In this document: positions 23,837 through 32,262 of the stretch, one piece after another | Layout: every line of letters starts with the position of its first letter | Numbering within the stretch: the first letter of the stretch is position 1 | Source of the DNA: an uncultured Coriobacteriaceae bacterium | GTDB taxonomy: Bacteria; Actinomycetota; Coriobacteriia; Coriobacteriales; Atopobiaceae | Assembly: GCA_902786015.1 (NCBI GenBank) | Contig: CADAAU010000035.1 | Coordinates: 1 to 37,453, forward strand | Direction of reading: 5' to 3' | Length of the DNA stretch: 37,453 nucleotides | Notes under the pieces: model-generated | What the model was told of the DNA's origin: nothing | Seen by the model: the letters and a program-made list of their open reading frames with translations, nothing else | Database searches by the model: none | Translations under genes and position numbers: made by a program

Positions 23837-24415
23837 AGCGTGGAGCTGCAGATAGAGCCCATCGACGAGATCGACCTCGCCGAGGGCACCGTGGACTTCT
23901 ACACCTTTAGCTACTACAACCCCAACATCGTGACGACCCACGAGGTGACCGACACCGTGGGTGGCAACTTCCAGGTGGGCGCGCGCAACGAGTACCTCAC
24001 GTACTCCGACTGGGGCTGGGCCATGGATCCAACAGGCCTGCAGTGGCAGCTCGAGGTGCTCTACGACCGCTACCAAGTGCCGCTGATGGTGGTGGAGAAC
24101 GGGCTCGGCGCCTTCGACGAGCTTGCCGAGGAAGCGGGGGAGAAGCGCGTTCATGACCCGTACCGTATCGACTACCTGCGCCAACACGTGCATGCGATGG
24201 AGTTGGCCATCAATAACGGCGTTGACCTTTGGGGCTACACACCCTGGGGCTGCGTGGACCTCGTGAGCATGGGCACGGGAGAAATGCGCAAGCGCTACGG
24301 CTTCGTCTACGTGGACATGGACGACGAGGGCAAGGGAACGCTCGACCGCTATCGCAAGGACAGCTTCTGGTGGTACCAGCGCTGCATTGCCAGCAATGGA
24401 GCAGATTTGGAATAG
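23837..24415 (+). pseudogene. C-terminal fragment of GH1 6-phospho-beta-glucosidase
   Basis: The frame shows about 190 residues of a glycoside hydrolase family 1 enzyme of the phospho-beta-glucosidase type: GTVDFYTFSYYNPN, DWGWAMDPTGLQWQLEVLYD, then the nucleophile motif LMVVENGLGA, LWGYTPWGCVDLVS, KRYGFVYVDMDDEG, DSFWWYQR. The enzyme should be about 470 residues. Everything before SVELQIEP (23837), including the acid/base N-E-P region, is missing and replaced by unrelated DNA upstream of the pilin gene. The frame stays open to the left only by chance. The break marks a junction between chromosomal DNA and the mobile region. Confidence 0.85.
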
Positions 24416-24648
24416 TCTTCCGGCATGGGTGACGGAATCCAAATGGTGCTCGCATCACCCAGTCTTCCGCATACCACCTCCATCATATCTATGTTGGGAC
24501 TGCCTGGAGGGGGCGCGTGCCCGTCGAGGTGTTTGAGCCTGAATGGTCAAGCGTCGGCTGACGTCAGATCCCTTGCTGGTAGCGAGGGATTTGATGTCGC
24601 CCTTCGTTGCCACGTCTTGACTCGTGAGAGTTGCTGTGCATCGGCGTT

Positions 24649-24731
24649 GTTCACTCAAAATATAGTGAACAGACAAAGGGGCATGCCCGTTGCACACTAA
24701 GATTTGAGTGAACAACGAGTGGATTTGAGTG
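24649..24731. repeat. GTTCACT/AGTGAAC inverted repeats in gene-free gap
   Basis: The 24419-24823 gap has no convincing gene. It holds GTTCACT-N8-AGTGAAC (24649-24670), a further TTTGAGTGAAC at 24703-24713 that is the exact inverse of GTTCACTCAAA at 24649-24659, and a partial TTTGAGTG at 24724-24731. These may be operator sites, or the arms of a large hairpin ending transcription between the convergent GH1 fragment and ATPase gene. Confidence 0.5.
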
Positions 24732-24823
24732 CGTTTTGGGCAACCACCCTCAGGGGGCACTACTGTCCCATACCACTGCCAGTACTGACCGTTGTGATGG
24801 GTCCGTTACCTCGAGTCCGTGTC

Positions 24824-26146
24824 TCATGCTCCAAGGCATCGTATGGGAAGCACATATTCGCAGTCGCCCACCTCGCGTGCGAACTCGGAGATGCCAACGA
24901 CAACGGCAACGAACTCCGGCGGTCGCATGCGTGACGCCGGGTTTGCCGTGAGCTTCCGTTTGAGCCTGCGGAGGGTGGCCAGACCCTCGTTCGCCTTCTC
25001 CTCCGACGTCTTTACCTCGATGGCAGCCCATCGGCCGTCTGACAACTCGATGATGGCGTCGACCTCCAAGCCGGAGTCGTCGCGGTAGTAGCGCACTGGA
25101 GTGGTTCCGATGTCTGGCAGGGCTCGTGCGTAGACTTGCAAGTCACGCACGGCAAGGTTCTCGAACGCGAGGCCGAAGGTCTGCCAGTCGCCGAGAAGGG
25201 AGTCGGGGCCCATGCCCAGCAATGCGACAGCAAGGGAAGGGTCGGCGAGATACCGCTTGGGCTTCACCGCGAGCCTCTTGGGCGAGCGAGCTGGCGGCAC
25301 CCATCCGTGCAACTCGTCGTACAGGTAAAGGCTCCTCAGCGCGGCGAGGTAGTCGGCTATCGTGTCGTCCGACGAGGCACCGAGGGGTTCCTCCTCGCTC
25401 CCGTACATGTCTTTGACGAGCGTCTTGTACGTGACGGACTGCCCGAGGTTGCGCGCCAGCGACACCGCCAGGCGCTCTGCGGTCTGCGGCCTCTTGTGCA
25501 TGCGTGGCATGCTCTCCTCCCAGGTGGAGGCGAGGTAGCCACGGGAGACGAGGAGCGCGTCGGCCGCGGGCAGGTCGATGACCTCCGGCCATCCTCCCCG
25601 GCAGCAGAGCTCGGCAAGCGCCCGCGCGCCGCTGCACTCCACCTGGCATGGAGTGAACTTGCCGCGGAACAGCCCCGCAAGTGATACCTCGGCCGTGGAG
25701 TCCTCCGACTCCGAGAGCGTCATGGGGGCCATGTGGATGCGTCCAATCCTGCCGGCGCCACTGTGGCGCGCTTCGGCGTCCCATTGCTTCTCTCCCTCTG
25801 CCAGCGGCGTCGACGAACCGGTGAGGATGAACACCCCTCGCATGCCTCGTTTTGCGTCGACCGCATGGCGCACGGCGTTCCATATGCTCGGCGCTCTCTG
25901 CCACTCGTCGATTACGTGCGGCCGCTTCCCTTCGAGCATGAGGGTTGGGTCCGCACGAGCCAACGAGGTGTTGCTCCCTTCGTCAACATACGTCACACTC
26001 GAGGCGTGGGCGAGCGAGCTCCATGTTTTGCCACACCATTTGGGTCCTGCCACCTCGACGGCACCGAAGACCCTAAGATATCTCTCGATTTGGGCGTCGG
26101 CTATGCGTGGCAGATAGCCCTCTGGTGTAAGCGAATCTCTCTCCAT
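24824..26146 (-). CDS. DUF4143-type AAA ATPase
   Basis: A 440-residue protein. YLPRIADAQIERYL leads to a P-loop (GPKWCGKTWSS, residues about 31-41), Walker B-like PHVIDEWQRAPSIW and sensor 1-like GVFILTGSS. It ends with DUF4143 features: WEESMPRMHKRP, TIADYLAALRSLYLYDEL, FENLAVRDLQVYAR, YYRDDSGLEVDAIIEL, WAAIEVKTSEEKANEG. The D-x(n)-E-V-K in the last part resembles a PD-(D/E)XK fold. These ATPases are widespread and of unsettled function. ATG 26146 is favoured over 26152 because GCGAGG is correctly spaced only for 26146. The unit is monocistronic with its own AT-rich promoter. Confidence 0.85.
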   Translation of the reverse strand: MERDSLTPEGYLPRIADAQIERYLRVFGAVEVAGPKWCGKTWSSLAHASSVTYVDEGSNTSLARADPTLMLEGKRPHVIDEWQRAPSIWNAVRHAVDAKRGMRGVFILTGSSTPLAEGEKQWDAEARHSGAGRIGRIHMAPMTLSESEDSTAEVSLAGLFRGKFTPCQVECSGARALAELCCRGGWPEVIDLPAADALLVSRGYLASTWEESMPRMHKRPQTAERLAVSLARNLGQSVTYKTLVKDMYGSEEEPLGASSDDTIADYLAALRSLYLYDELHGWVPPARSPKRLAVKPKRYLADPSLAVALLGMGPDSLLGDWQTFGLAFENLAVRDLQVYARALPDIGTTPVRYYRDDSGLEVDAIIELSDGRWAAIEVKTSEEKANEGLATLRRLKRKLTANPASRMRPPEFVAVVVGISEFAREVGDCEYVLPIRCLGA

Positions 26147-26181
26147 GTGCATCCTCGCAAATCGAATAGAGCTTTTCTTCG

Positions 26182-26248
26182 ATTATACCGTGAATTCCGA
26201 ACTATTCATTCTGTAAATTCCGAACTTTCAATTCGGTAAATTCCGAAT
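26182..26248 (-). promoter_or_regulatory. Promoter with three 23-bp-spaced repeats
   Basis: TATAAT on the minus strand at 26187-26182 is a consensus -10 box about 36 bases before the ATPase start. Three copies of GTRAATTCCGAA begin at 26190, 26213 and 26236, exactly 23 bp apart, covering the -35 region and upstream. No good -35 hexamer is seen, so a regulator bound to the repeats may control this promoter. Confidence 0.6.
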
Positions 26249-26250
26249 AT

Positions 26251-26565
26251 GTGGGAAGCGGCCTGAAGACACTTGTTGCGGCGCACGTGGTCACGTTGGT
26301 TGGAATGTTGCCCGCTTGGGTCAATCAAATCGCCATCGGATTGGTGGCACCACTCGTGGCAGGAGCGGTGCCTATGGCATTGTTGACTTTGGTCACATTA
26401 TTCCGCGGAGGCTCACGGCAGCCCTCGCAAAGCGGTCGGCCCGAAGAAACGACGAGACGAGACAAGGGATCTCTGGGGAACGAACGGCAGACCTTGACAG
26501 TAGGCTGGAACAGAACCGGGGAGAGGAAAACCGAATGTCAGAGAGCAAAGACGACGAGAGCCTGA
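26251..26565 (+). CDS. Possible small membrane protein, doubtful
   Basis: From GTG 26251, about 55 residues are hydrophobic with two likely membrane helices (LKTLVAAHVVTLVGMLPAW and AIGLVAPLVAGAVPMALLTL). The remaining 50 residues are polar and overlap the next gene. No ribosome site is evident and the tail looks like out-of-frame sequence, so this could be a broken gene. It lies directly before the double-glycine leader peptide gene, where a membrane partner might be expected, but that link is speculation. Confidence 0.3.
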   Translation: MGSGLKTLVAAHVVTLVGMLPAWVNQIAIGLVAPLVAGAVPMALLTLVTLFRGGSRQPSQSGRPEETTRRDKGSLGNERQTLTVGWNRTGERKTECQRAKTTRA

Positions 26566-26777
26566 GCATCGGCGATCTCGACGGGGTCGCAGGCGGCTAC
26601 GTTTACGATACCGGTGAGTCAGTCGAGGTCATCGACAATGAGGGGAACGTCGTAGAGAGCTTTGCTCATAACAAAAGATCGTTGACAAGCCGAAGGCTTA
26701 GGCGCCTGGATGCACACGCGAGTGCGATAAAGCACGGGTTGAGTAACCAAGTGACATGTGCCTCAGAGCTCCCGTAG
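26535..26777 (+). CDS. Double-glycine leader peptide, putative RiPP/bacteriocin precursor
   Basis: An 80-residue peptide with a strong ribosome site (GGGGAGAGG, 8 bases). The first 21 residues (MSESKDDESLSIGDLDGVAG plus G) fit the L-x3-D-L-x2-V-A-G-G leader cleaved by peptidase-containing ABC exporters. The mature part begins YVYDTGESVEVIDNEGNVVE, like small Coriobacteriia and clostridial peptides with an x-EVIDNEGNVV core, and ends in a basic helix (SRRLRRLDAHASAIKHGLSN). No exporter, maturase or immunity gene is visible nearby, so function is open: bacteriocin, signal or other secreted peptide. Confidence 0.65.
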   Translation: MSESKDDESLSIGDLDGVAGGYVYDTGESVEVIDNEGNVVESFAHNKRSLTSRRLRRLDAHASAIKHGLSNQVTCASELP

Positions 26778-26928
26778 AGGTGAAAACCTTGTGAAACGCA
26801 CGCGTAGATGGCATCGCAAAGACCAAACCCTCCCGTGGGTCCGTCCGGTAACGACCCGCTTTGACGGTGGTATCGTTTGAGGATGACACGCCATCCGCTA
26901 CGATCTTTGGCTACATGGGAGACTATCG

Positions 26929-27822
26929 ATGAATGATGTGCCGTACGCCCTCACGATGACCGTCCTAACAGAAAACACACCGCGGGAGGACCTGCGTGCG
27001 GAGCACGGCCTCTCGATCCATCTTTACTATGCGCGGACGGGGACGCTTGCCAATCTCCTGCTGGACTTCGGCCAGTCGAATGCCTTCGCCCAAAATGCGG
27101 TGACGCTTGGCATCGACCTATCCTCCGTCGATGTCGCCGTGCTCTCGCACGCGCACTACGACCATGCGGATGGCATGCCGGCGTTCTTTGATATGAACGA
27201 CAATGCCCGGCTCTACCTCAGTGATGCATGCGCAGAAAACTGCTGGTCAACGAAGGGTGGGATGACCAGTCCACACTACATTGGCATCAAAGCGGGCCTT
27301 CTGGATCGCCATTCCGACCGCATCCGTCGTGCTAGCACCAGCCATGTGACGACGATCGCCCCAGGGATACATCTCGTTCCCCACACCACCCACAATCTTG
27401 CCGAGGTCGGCCGGAGCAGCGGCATGCTGCTCGAGACCGACGGTGGCTGGGCGCCCGACGACTTCAGGCACGAGCTGAGCCTCGTCCTCGAGCTTGCGCC
27501 AGCGCAAGACGCGACACCTCGCCTTGCCGTGTTCAACAGCTGTACGCATGCTGGACTTGCTGCAATCGCGGAGGATGTGGCGCTGGCCTTTCCCGGGGCG
27601 CGCATCGCGGCTTACGTCGGGGGCTTGCACCTAGCGCATGCCTCCGGTGACCAGGTCGGGCAGGTGGTGGATGTCGTCCGATGTGCGGGAATCGAGCGTC
27701 TCTATACTGGCCATTGCACGGGAGACGCAGCGATGCTGATTCTGAGTCAGGCGCTGCCGGGCCAGGTCGTTCCGTTGTATCCCGGCCTCACGTTACAGCT
27801 GCCTGCGTATAGCGTTCAATGA
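26929..27822 (+). CDS. MBL-fold metallo-hydrolase
   Basis: A 297-residue metallo-beta-lactamase-fold protein. It begins MTVLTENTPREDLRAEHGLS. LLDFGQSNAF precedes the metal motif SHAHYDHADGM (H-x-H-x-D-H, residues about 74-79). Further ligands are likely in LVPHTTHN and VFNSCTHAG, and in VGGLHLA and YTGHCTG. The pattern matches the family annotated as 7,8-dihydropterin-6-methyl-4-(beta-D-ribofuranosyl)aminobenzene-5'-phosphate synthase-like hydrolases. The substrate is not known. The start is supported by GGGAG 7 bases upstream. The gene stands alone. Confidence 0.85.
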   Translation: MNDVPYALTMTVLTENTPREDLRAEHGLSIHLYYARTGTLANLLLDFGQSNAFAQNAVTLGIDLSSVDVAVLSHAHYDHADGMPAFFDMNDNARLYLSDACAENCWSTKGGMTSPHYIGIKAGLLDRHSDRIRRASTSHVTTIAPGIHLVPHTTHNLAEVGRSSGMLLETDGGWAPDDFRHELSLVLELAPAQDATPRLAVFNSCTHAGLAAIAEDVALAFPGARIAAYVGGLHLAHASGDQVGQVVDVVRCAGIERLYTGHCTGDAAMLILSQALPGQVVPLYPGLTLQLPAYSVQ

Positions 27823-27985
27823 GGTCACGACCAGTCCATATGTGCGACTGCTGCGGGACGGCGCTACCTGAGCCCCTTGGCGATGGCGTCAGCCGTGGAA
27901 CAGGGGGACGTGTTTTTCGTTCCAAACTTGCGGCCTTGGGTTCCGCATCACCCTCCTCGCGCTGGTAAAGAGATGCTCCTCGAGG

Positions 27986-28115
27986 GTGTATAGCGTTGCC
28001 TTGGGTCTCACACAGGCAGAGCTTGCGAGCAAGGGCGACGTGAGCCTAGGGTCGTTCAGATGCTTCGAACAGACGGATGACATCTCCTTTGCGAGCCTCG
28101 ACAGCCTCTTCTCCG
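27986..28115 (+). pseudogene. Remnant of an XRE/HipB-type HTH gene
   Basis: The 27823-28214 gap has no intact gene, but LTQAELASKGDVSLGSFRCF followed by EQTDDISFASLDSL is clearly the core of an XRE-type helix-turn-helix antitoxin (LTQ.ELA...VSLGS..RFEQTG.IS..SL). Nothing convincing precedes or follows it in frame and no toxin partner is seen. Confidence 0.45.
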
Positions 28116-28214
28116 CTCCGGCCTATTGCACGATACGGGCTGCGTTGTTGCATGTCGGCAGAGGCACATGACAAGGTAGTGGAGAACAGGCACTTATCTT
28201 GCATTCGAGAAATA

Positions 28215-28242
28215 GCGCCGGGTTGGATGTCCAACTCGGCGC
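28215..28242 (-). terminator. Intrinsic terminator of the VOC gene
   Basis: A near-perfect 13-pair hairpin (arms GCGCCGAGTTGGA and TCCAACCCGGCGC on the minus strand, 2-nt nominal loop, one G-U), followed by TATTTCTC. It lies 30 bases after the VOC gene stop. Confidence 0.7.
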
Positions 28243-28272
28243 TTCGTTGAGCGTATGTAGCGAGCCCGGAGA

Positions 28273-28644
28273 CTACTTCTTGTGGTGGCAGAGGTCAAAG
28301 GCAAAGCCGGAGGGCGAGGTCATCATGGCCGACTTGTTGGAGGATGTCTCCAAGACCTTGCCGCTCTTGTTCTCGAAGCCCTTGGAGATAAGGAAGTCAT
28401 ATGCCTCGTCGAAGTCGGAAACGTTCATGCGGATGAGCGTTATGTCCTGGGGAATCGTCTTGATCTCGGAGACGTCTACGTAAAAGCCGCCGTCGTTCTT
28501 CATGCGTATGTTGGTGAGGTCGTTGCCACTCGGTGTCTCGGTGTCCAAGGTGTGGCGGCGCTCAAAGCCAAGCTCCTCGAAGAGTGCGACGATGGGGGCG
28601 GCGTCCTTGGTGATGATGAGTGGGTTGAACGACGTGATCTTCAT
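28273..28644 (-). CDS. VOC (glyoxalase-fold) protein
   Basis: A 123-residue protein of the vicinal oxygen chelate superfamily. It starts MKITSFNPLIITKDAAPIVA and has FEELGFERRHTLDTETPSG, DGGFYVDVSEIKTIPQDITL, DFDEAYDFLISKGFENKSGK and a final SPSGFAFDLCHHKK. The two beta-alpha-beta-beta-beta halves are visible. Members bind small substrates or antibiotics; the metal ligands are not clear here, so the reaction cannot be named. AAGGAG precedes the ATG, and an intrinsic terminator follows. Confidence 0.8.
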   Translation of the reverse strand: MKITSFNPLIITKDAAPIVALFEELGFERRHTLDTETPSGNDLTNIRMKNDGGFYVDVSEIKTIPQDITLIRMNVSDFDEAYDFLISKGFENKSGKVLETSSNKSAMMTSPSGFAFDLCHHKK

Positions 28645-28858
28645 GCTCGTTTTCTCCTTGACTAGTTGCGGAAGTATACGAAATCAATATTACCAAAGCT
28701 CTAGGTTGGAGACAAGAAAACGTCCTTGTCGTTATTCGCCGAGCAACCCGGTGCCATTTGTGCAATTCACGGTGTATTTGGATTACTTTGTTGGGGCAAA
28801 GCGCTCATCTCCCGTGTAATATAAAAACTAACGCACCGCACGATAGGGGGAGCTGTCC

Positions 28859-31312
28859 ATGGACAAGACAATGCGATCGAACGTTGTTTCCCGGATTGCA
28901 TTGAGTATTCTGGCTGTGCTTTCCGTCGCGCTCATGCTTGTGGGCGTGAATCGTCTCTACGGCCTGTACAAGAACCTTGCCGACAACGATGGGTCCATGG
29001 CGCGCGCGTCGCTTCGGGACAGCAAACAGCATGCCGTTCTCTTCCTGTCGTCCTACAGTCAGTCGCACTTCTCTGTACCCCTGCAGTGGGACGGCATTAG
29101 CAAGGCGTTCGAGGGAACAGAGGTCCTGCTCGACACCGAGTACATGGACATGAAGAACAACGCCGACGACGAGTCCCAGGCCCTCTTTGAGCAACTCCTG
29201 CGCCACAAGCTCGAGTCGCATGGCTACGAGGTGCTTATCGTTGGAGACGACGCAGCACTCAACTTTGCCGAGGAACATCGTAACGACCTCTTTGAGGGAA
29301 TGCCAGTCGTCTTCCTCGGCATTAACGACATCGGCCACGCGCACAAGGTCCACGACGAGGGGTGGGCGACCGGCATCCCCGAGCAGTCCAATATGACCGA
29401 TGTCTTTAGGACGGCGGCGGACATCTTTAACACATGTGACACCTTTGTCTGCATCGTGGACGACACCGAGACCGGCAAGGCGGACGTCGTGTCCCTCGAA
29501 CAATTGATGCCCCAGCTCCCCGACTACGAGTTCCAGATCGTTAACCTCTCTCACCTGAGTGAGGAGGAATTCCTAAAAAGAATGGGAGCTCTAAAGGACA
29601 ACACCATCGTCTTTGAGCTCGATGCATTCAAGGACAAGGACGACAAAAACTATACGATTGACGACGTGTGTCGCCTTTTGGCAGAAAACTGTCCGCGCCC
29701 AGTCTTTAGGGTGAGTACGGGCGGGGTGGGAAATGGAGCCCTCTGCAGTGGGTTCCTTGACTTCACGAAGTTCGGCCTTGAAGCTGGGCAGATGGCTATC
29801 GACATTCTGAACGGCAAGGCACCTTCCGACATCGATCTGGCTGGCGGCTCCGCCACTGAGTACGTCTTCGATTACCAGCAGCTCAAGCGCTTCAACATCA
29901 AGAACACCCAGCTGCCGGAAAACTCCATCGTCTTAGGCAATGACTCCGACCTCATGGAAAGCTACGGGGCCATCCTGCGACCCCTGGCCTATGTCTTGAT
30001 GGGCTTTGCCTGCCTGACCCTCTTCCTCGTGCTGGAGTTTCTTAAGTCGCGGAGGAGCGAGAGGGACCTCTACTACCGCCACTACCATGACTCCCTGACC
30101 GACCTGCCCAACCGAAACGCCGCCAAGCAGCTGCACAGCAGCCGGGACGTCGGATCCGCCGCCCTTATCGACATAGATGGCTTCCGCTTCATCAACGAGG
30201 TCTATGGCTACAGCAGGGGAGATGTGGTGATCAAAACCCTCGCGGACCGTCTGCGCAGCTTGCCCGAGCTCAGGTGCATCCGCTATGGTGCGGACGAGTT
30301 CTTGGTCCTATTCGATGGCGACATCTCCCGGGAGCGCGGGGTGTTCGACGAAGTGGTCAGGCTCACGCACGAACCGGTCGAGGCTGACGACCAGTCGATA
30401 GAGGTGTCCTGCTCGGCCGGTATTGTCGTTCGCGACGGGAATCAGACCCTCGAGGAGCTCATGACCGATGCCGATTTGGCCCTCTACGAGGCCAGAGAGT
30501 CGAGCGGACGCAGTCGCTACGCATACTACAGCCCCCAGATGCGAGAGAAGATCGACGGCAGGCGTCAGGTTATCAGCTCGCTGGACCGCGCGATTGCCGA
30601 GGAGAGCTTCAGGGTGGTCTACCAGCCTCAGATTGACCTTGCGAGCGGAGTACTGTTTGGATTCGAGGCCTTGTGTCGCTTCAAGGACGACCTCTATTAC
30701 CCGAACGAGTTCATTCCCGTGGCGGAGAGTGTCGGCCTTATTACCCAAATCGACCGCATCGTGACCAAGAAAGCGGTCGAACAGATGCGGGCTTGGAGAG
30801 ACGCGGGCTTCGAGGTCCCGTCGGTGTCGATTAACTATTCACCCATCCAGCTCAAGGACACCAAGTACTGCACTTGGCTCAAGGGGCTCCTGGACGAGGC
30901 GAATATACCAGCTAATCTTATCAAGATCGAGGTTACGGAGAGCGGGTCGTTCGACGGCGAGAGGGCCCAGCAGTTCTTCTCTGCGGTTCACGAGGCGGGA
31001 ATGCAGCTGGCACTCGATGACTACGGTACCGGCTACTCTACTTTGAACGCCGTGAGCGAGTATCCCATGGACTACATCAAGCTGGACAAGTCCGTGAACG
31101 ACAGTCATCTGCAGCCGGGGAGCGAGTACTACCTCGAGTCCCTCGTGAGCTTTATCCACGGCCTCGGAAAGCGCGTGGTGGCTGAGGGAGTCGAGGACGT
31201 GGTCCAGATTGAGCTGGCGAGAAAACTCGAAATCGACTACATACAGGGTTACTATTACTCCCCACCACTCGAAGCGGCCGCGGCAGAGAAGTGGTTGATC
31301 AGACATACATAG
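28859..31312 (+). CDS. Membrane GGDEF-EAL protein with extracytoplasmic sensor
   Basis: An 817-residue c-di-GMP protein. A first membrane helix (IALSILAVLSVALMLVGVN), an outside domain of about 330 residues resembling ABC-type substrate-binding proteins (VLFLSSYSQSHFSVPLQWDG, EVLIVGDDAALNF, GMPVVFLGIND), then a second helix (LAYVLMGFACLTLFLVLEFL). GGDEF: DSLTDLPNRNAAK, IDIDGFRFINEV, but RYGADEF instead of RYGGDEF. EAL: GFEALCRF, VSINYSPIQL, EVTESGSF, LDDYGTGYSTLN, YIKLDKS, VAEGVED, YIQGYYYSPP, all catalytic residues present. It is therefore probably a phosphodiesterase with a weak or regulatory GGDEF. GGGGGAG precedes the start. Confidence 0.9.
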   Translation: MDKTMRSNVVSRIALSILAVLSVALMLVGVNRLYGLYKNLADNDGSMARASLRDSKQHAVLFLSSYSQSHFSVPLQWDGISKAFEGTEVLLDTEYMDMKNNADDESQALFEQLLRHKLESHGYEVLIVGDDAALNFAEEHRNDLFEGMPVVFLGINDIGHAHKVHDEGWATGIPEQSNMTDVFRTAADIFNTCDTFVCIVDDTETGKADVVSLEQLMPQLPDYEFQIVNLSHLSEEEFLKRMGALKDNTIVFELDAFKDKDDKNYTIDDVCRLLAENCPRPVFRVSTGGVGNGALCSGFLDFTKFGLEAGQMAIDILNGKAPSDIDLAGGSATEYVFDYQQLKRFNIKNTQLPENSIVLGNDSDLMESYGAILRPLAYVLMGFACLTLFLVLEFLKSRRSERDLYYRHYHDSLTDLPNRNAAKQLHSSRDVGSAALIDIDGFRFINEVYGYSRGDVVIKTLADRLRSLPELRCIRYGADEFLVLFDGDISRERGVFDEVVRLTHEPVEADDQSIEVSCSAGIVVRDGNQTLEELMTDADLALYEARESSGRSRYAYYSPQMREKIDGRRQVISSLDRAIAEESFRVVYQPQIDLASGVLFGFEALCRFKDDLYYPNEFIPVAESVGLITQIDRIVTKKAVEQMRAWRDAGFEVPSVSINYSPIQLKDTKYCTWLKGLLDEANIPANLIKIEVTESGSFDGERAQQFFSAVHEAGMQLALDDYGTGYSTLNAVSEYPMDYIKLDKSVNDSHLQPGSEYYLESLVSFIHGLGKRVVAEGVEDVVQIELARKLEIDYIQGYYYSPPLEAAAAEKWLIRHT

Positions 31313-31408
31313 CCGTGGTCATCGAATGTGGACGATGGGCAGACAGGCAAAGCAGAACCACGCGAGACGTCGCTTCGGCTCAGGTTTACATTTGCGGAGG
31401 AGGCTCTC

Positions 31409-32125
31409 ATGAGAGAGAACAAGATGTATCAGGTATCGACCTTGCAGGCCCTTGCCTTGGGATACACCCGGACGGTGGTGCGTGCGGAGGAACTGCTTCG
31501 GAAAGGCGATACCGGCCTGGGGACCTTTGAGGGCGTGGACGGAGAGATGATCGTGATGGAGGGACACTGTTACCGGGCCGATCAGGACGGGCGGGTAAGC
31601 GCGGTTGCCCCAGAGACGGGCATCCCCTTCGCGGCGGTGGCAAGGCTCTACGGTGAGCAACGGTTTGCTCTGGACGGGCTGCCCAACATCGATTCCGTTC
31701 GATCGGAGCTCACGGAGAGCATCGAGGGGAGATTCGGCCTGAATAGCATGCACGTGGTGCGGATTGACGGCGTGTTTCAAAAGGTGGATGCCCGCTCCGA
31801 GAGTCCATACAGGTCGCATCACGTTACCCTAAAGAGGATTCTTAGCGAGACCCAGAAGGCGTTTCTCTTTGAGAACATCCGTGGATCGCTGGTGGGGGTC
31901 TACTTCCCCGACTACATGGATGGCATCAACATGCCCGGGTGGCACCTGCATTTTCTTTCTGAGGACCGCACGAAGGGTGGACACGTTTTTGACGTGAGCA
32001 TCCAGACTGGAGTGGCGAGGTTGGACAAGATTACCACCATGGAGCTCGACCTTCCCAAGGAGGCGGCCTTCGACACCTACGCGCTCAAGCAGGACCTGCG
32101 GGCAGAGATCAAATCGGTGGAGTGA
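31409..32125 (+). CDS. budA: Alpha-acetolactate decarboxylase
   Basis: A 238-residue enzyme converting alpha-acetolactate to acetoin in the cytoplasm (butanediol/acetoin branch from pyruvate). Family features: YQVSTLQALALGY, GDTGLGTFEGVDGEMIVMEG, YRADQDGRVSAV, then the metal-binding HVVRIDGVF and GWHLHFLSEDRTKGGHVFD (H-x-H ... H). ATG 31409 is taken because GGAGGAGG lies just before; an in-frame ATG at 31328 gives an N-terminal tail unlike the family. It stands alone here, without acetolactate synthase. It may dispose of overflow pyruvate or reduce acid stress, which fits the HdeD-like gene next to it. Confidence 0.92.
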   Translation: MRENKMYQVSTLQALALGYTRTVVRAEELLRKGDTGLGTFEGVDGEMIVMEGHCYRADQDGRVSAVAPETGIPFAAVARLYGEQRFALDGLPNIDSVRSELTESIEGRFGLNSMHVVRIDGVFQKVDARSESPYRSHHVTLKRILSETQKAFLFENIRGSLVGVYFPDYMDGINMPGWHLHFLSEDRTKGGHVFDVSIQTGVARLDKITTMELDLPKEAAFDTYALKQDLRAEIKSVE

Positions 32126-32181
32126 GATGTCGCAGGTAAGAAGGGGGACAGAACCGACGAGGTACTCTTCATAAAACAACA

Positions 32182-32216
32182 GGGGCCTCGTGCGCAAATG
32201 TCGCATGTGGCCCCTT
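32182..32216 (-). terminator. Hairpin terminator between budA and hdeD-like gene
   Basis: AGGGGCC pairs with GGCCCCT at the ends, with an inner TGCG/CGCA stem. On the minus strand it is followed by GTTGTTTTATG, making it a good terminator for the HdeD-like gene (47 bases after its stop). On the plus strand the T content is weaker, though it may also serve budA. Confidence 0.6.
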
Positions 32217-32262
32217 GCCAACGGGTTATCTTGCAACTAAGTTGCTAGTCCTTGCGGTGTGT

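Noticed and set aside
22736..24442. 568-codon minus-strand frame ending in PrgI
   Set aside because: Only the last 141 codons look like protein. The rest lies opposite the GH1 fragment and in the pilin region, and the real start is at 23161.
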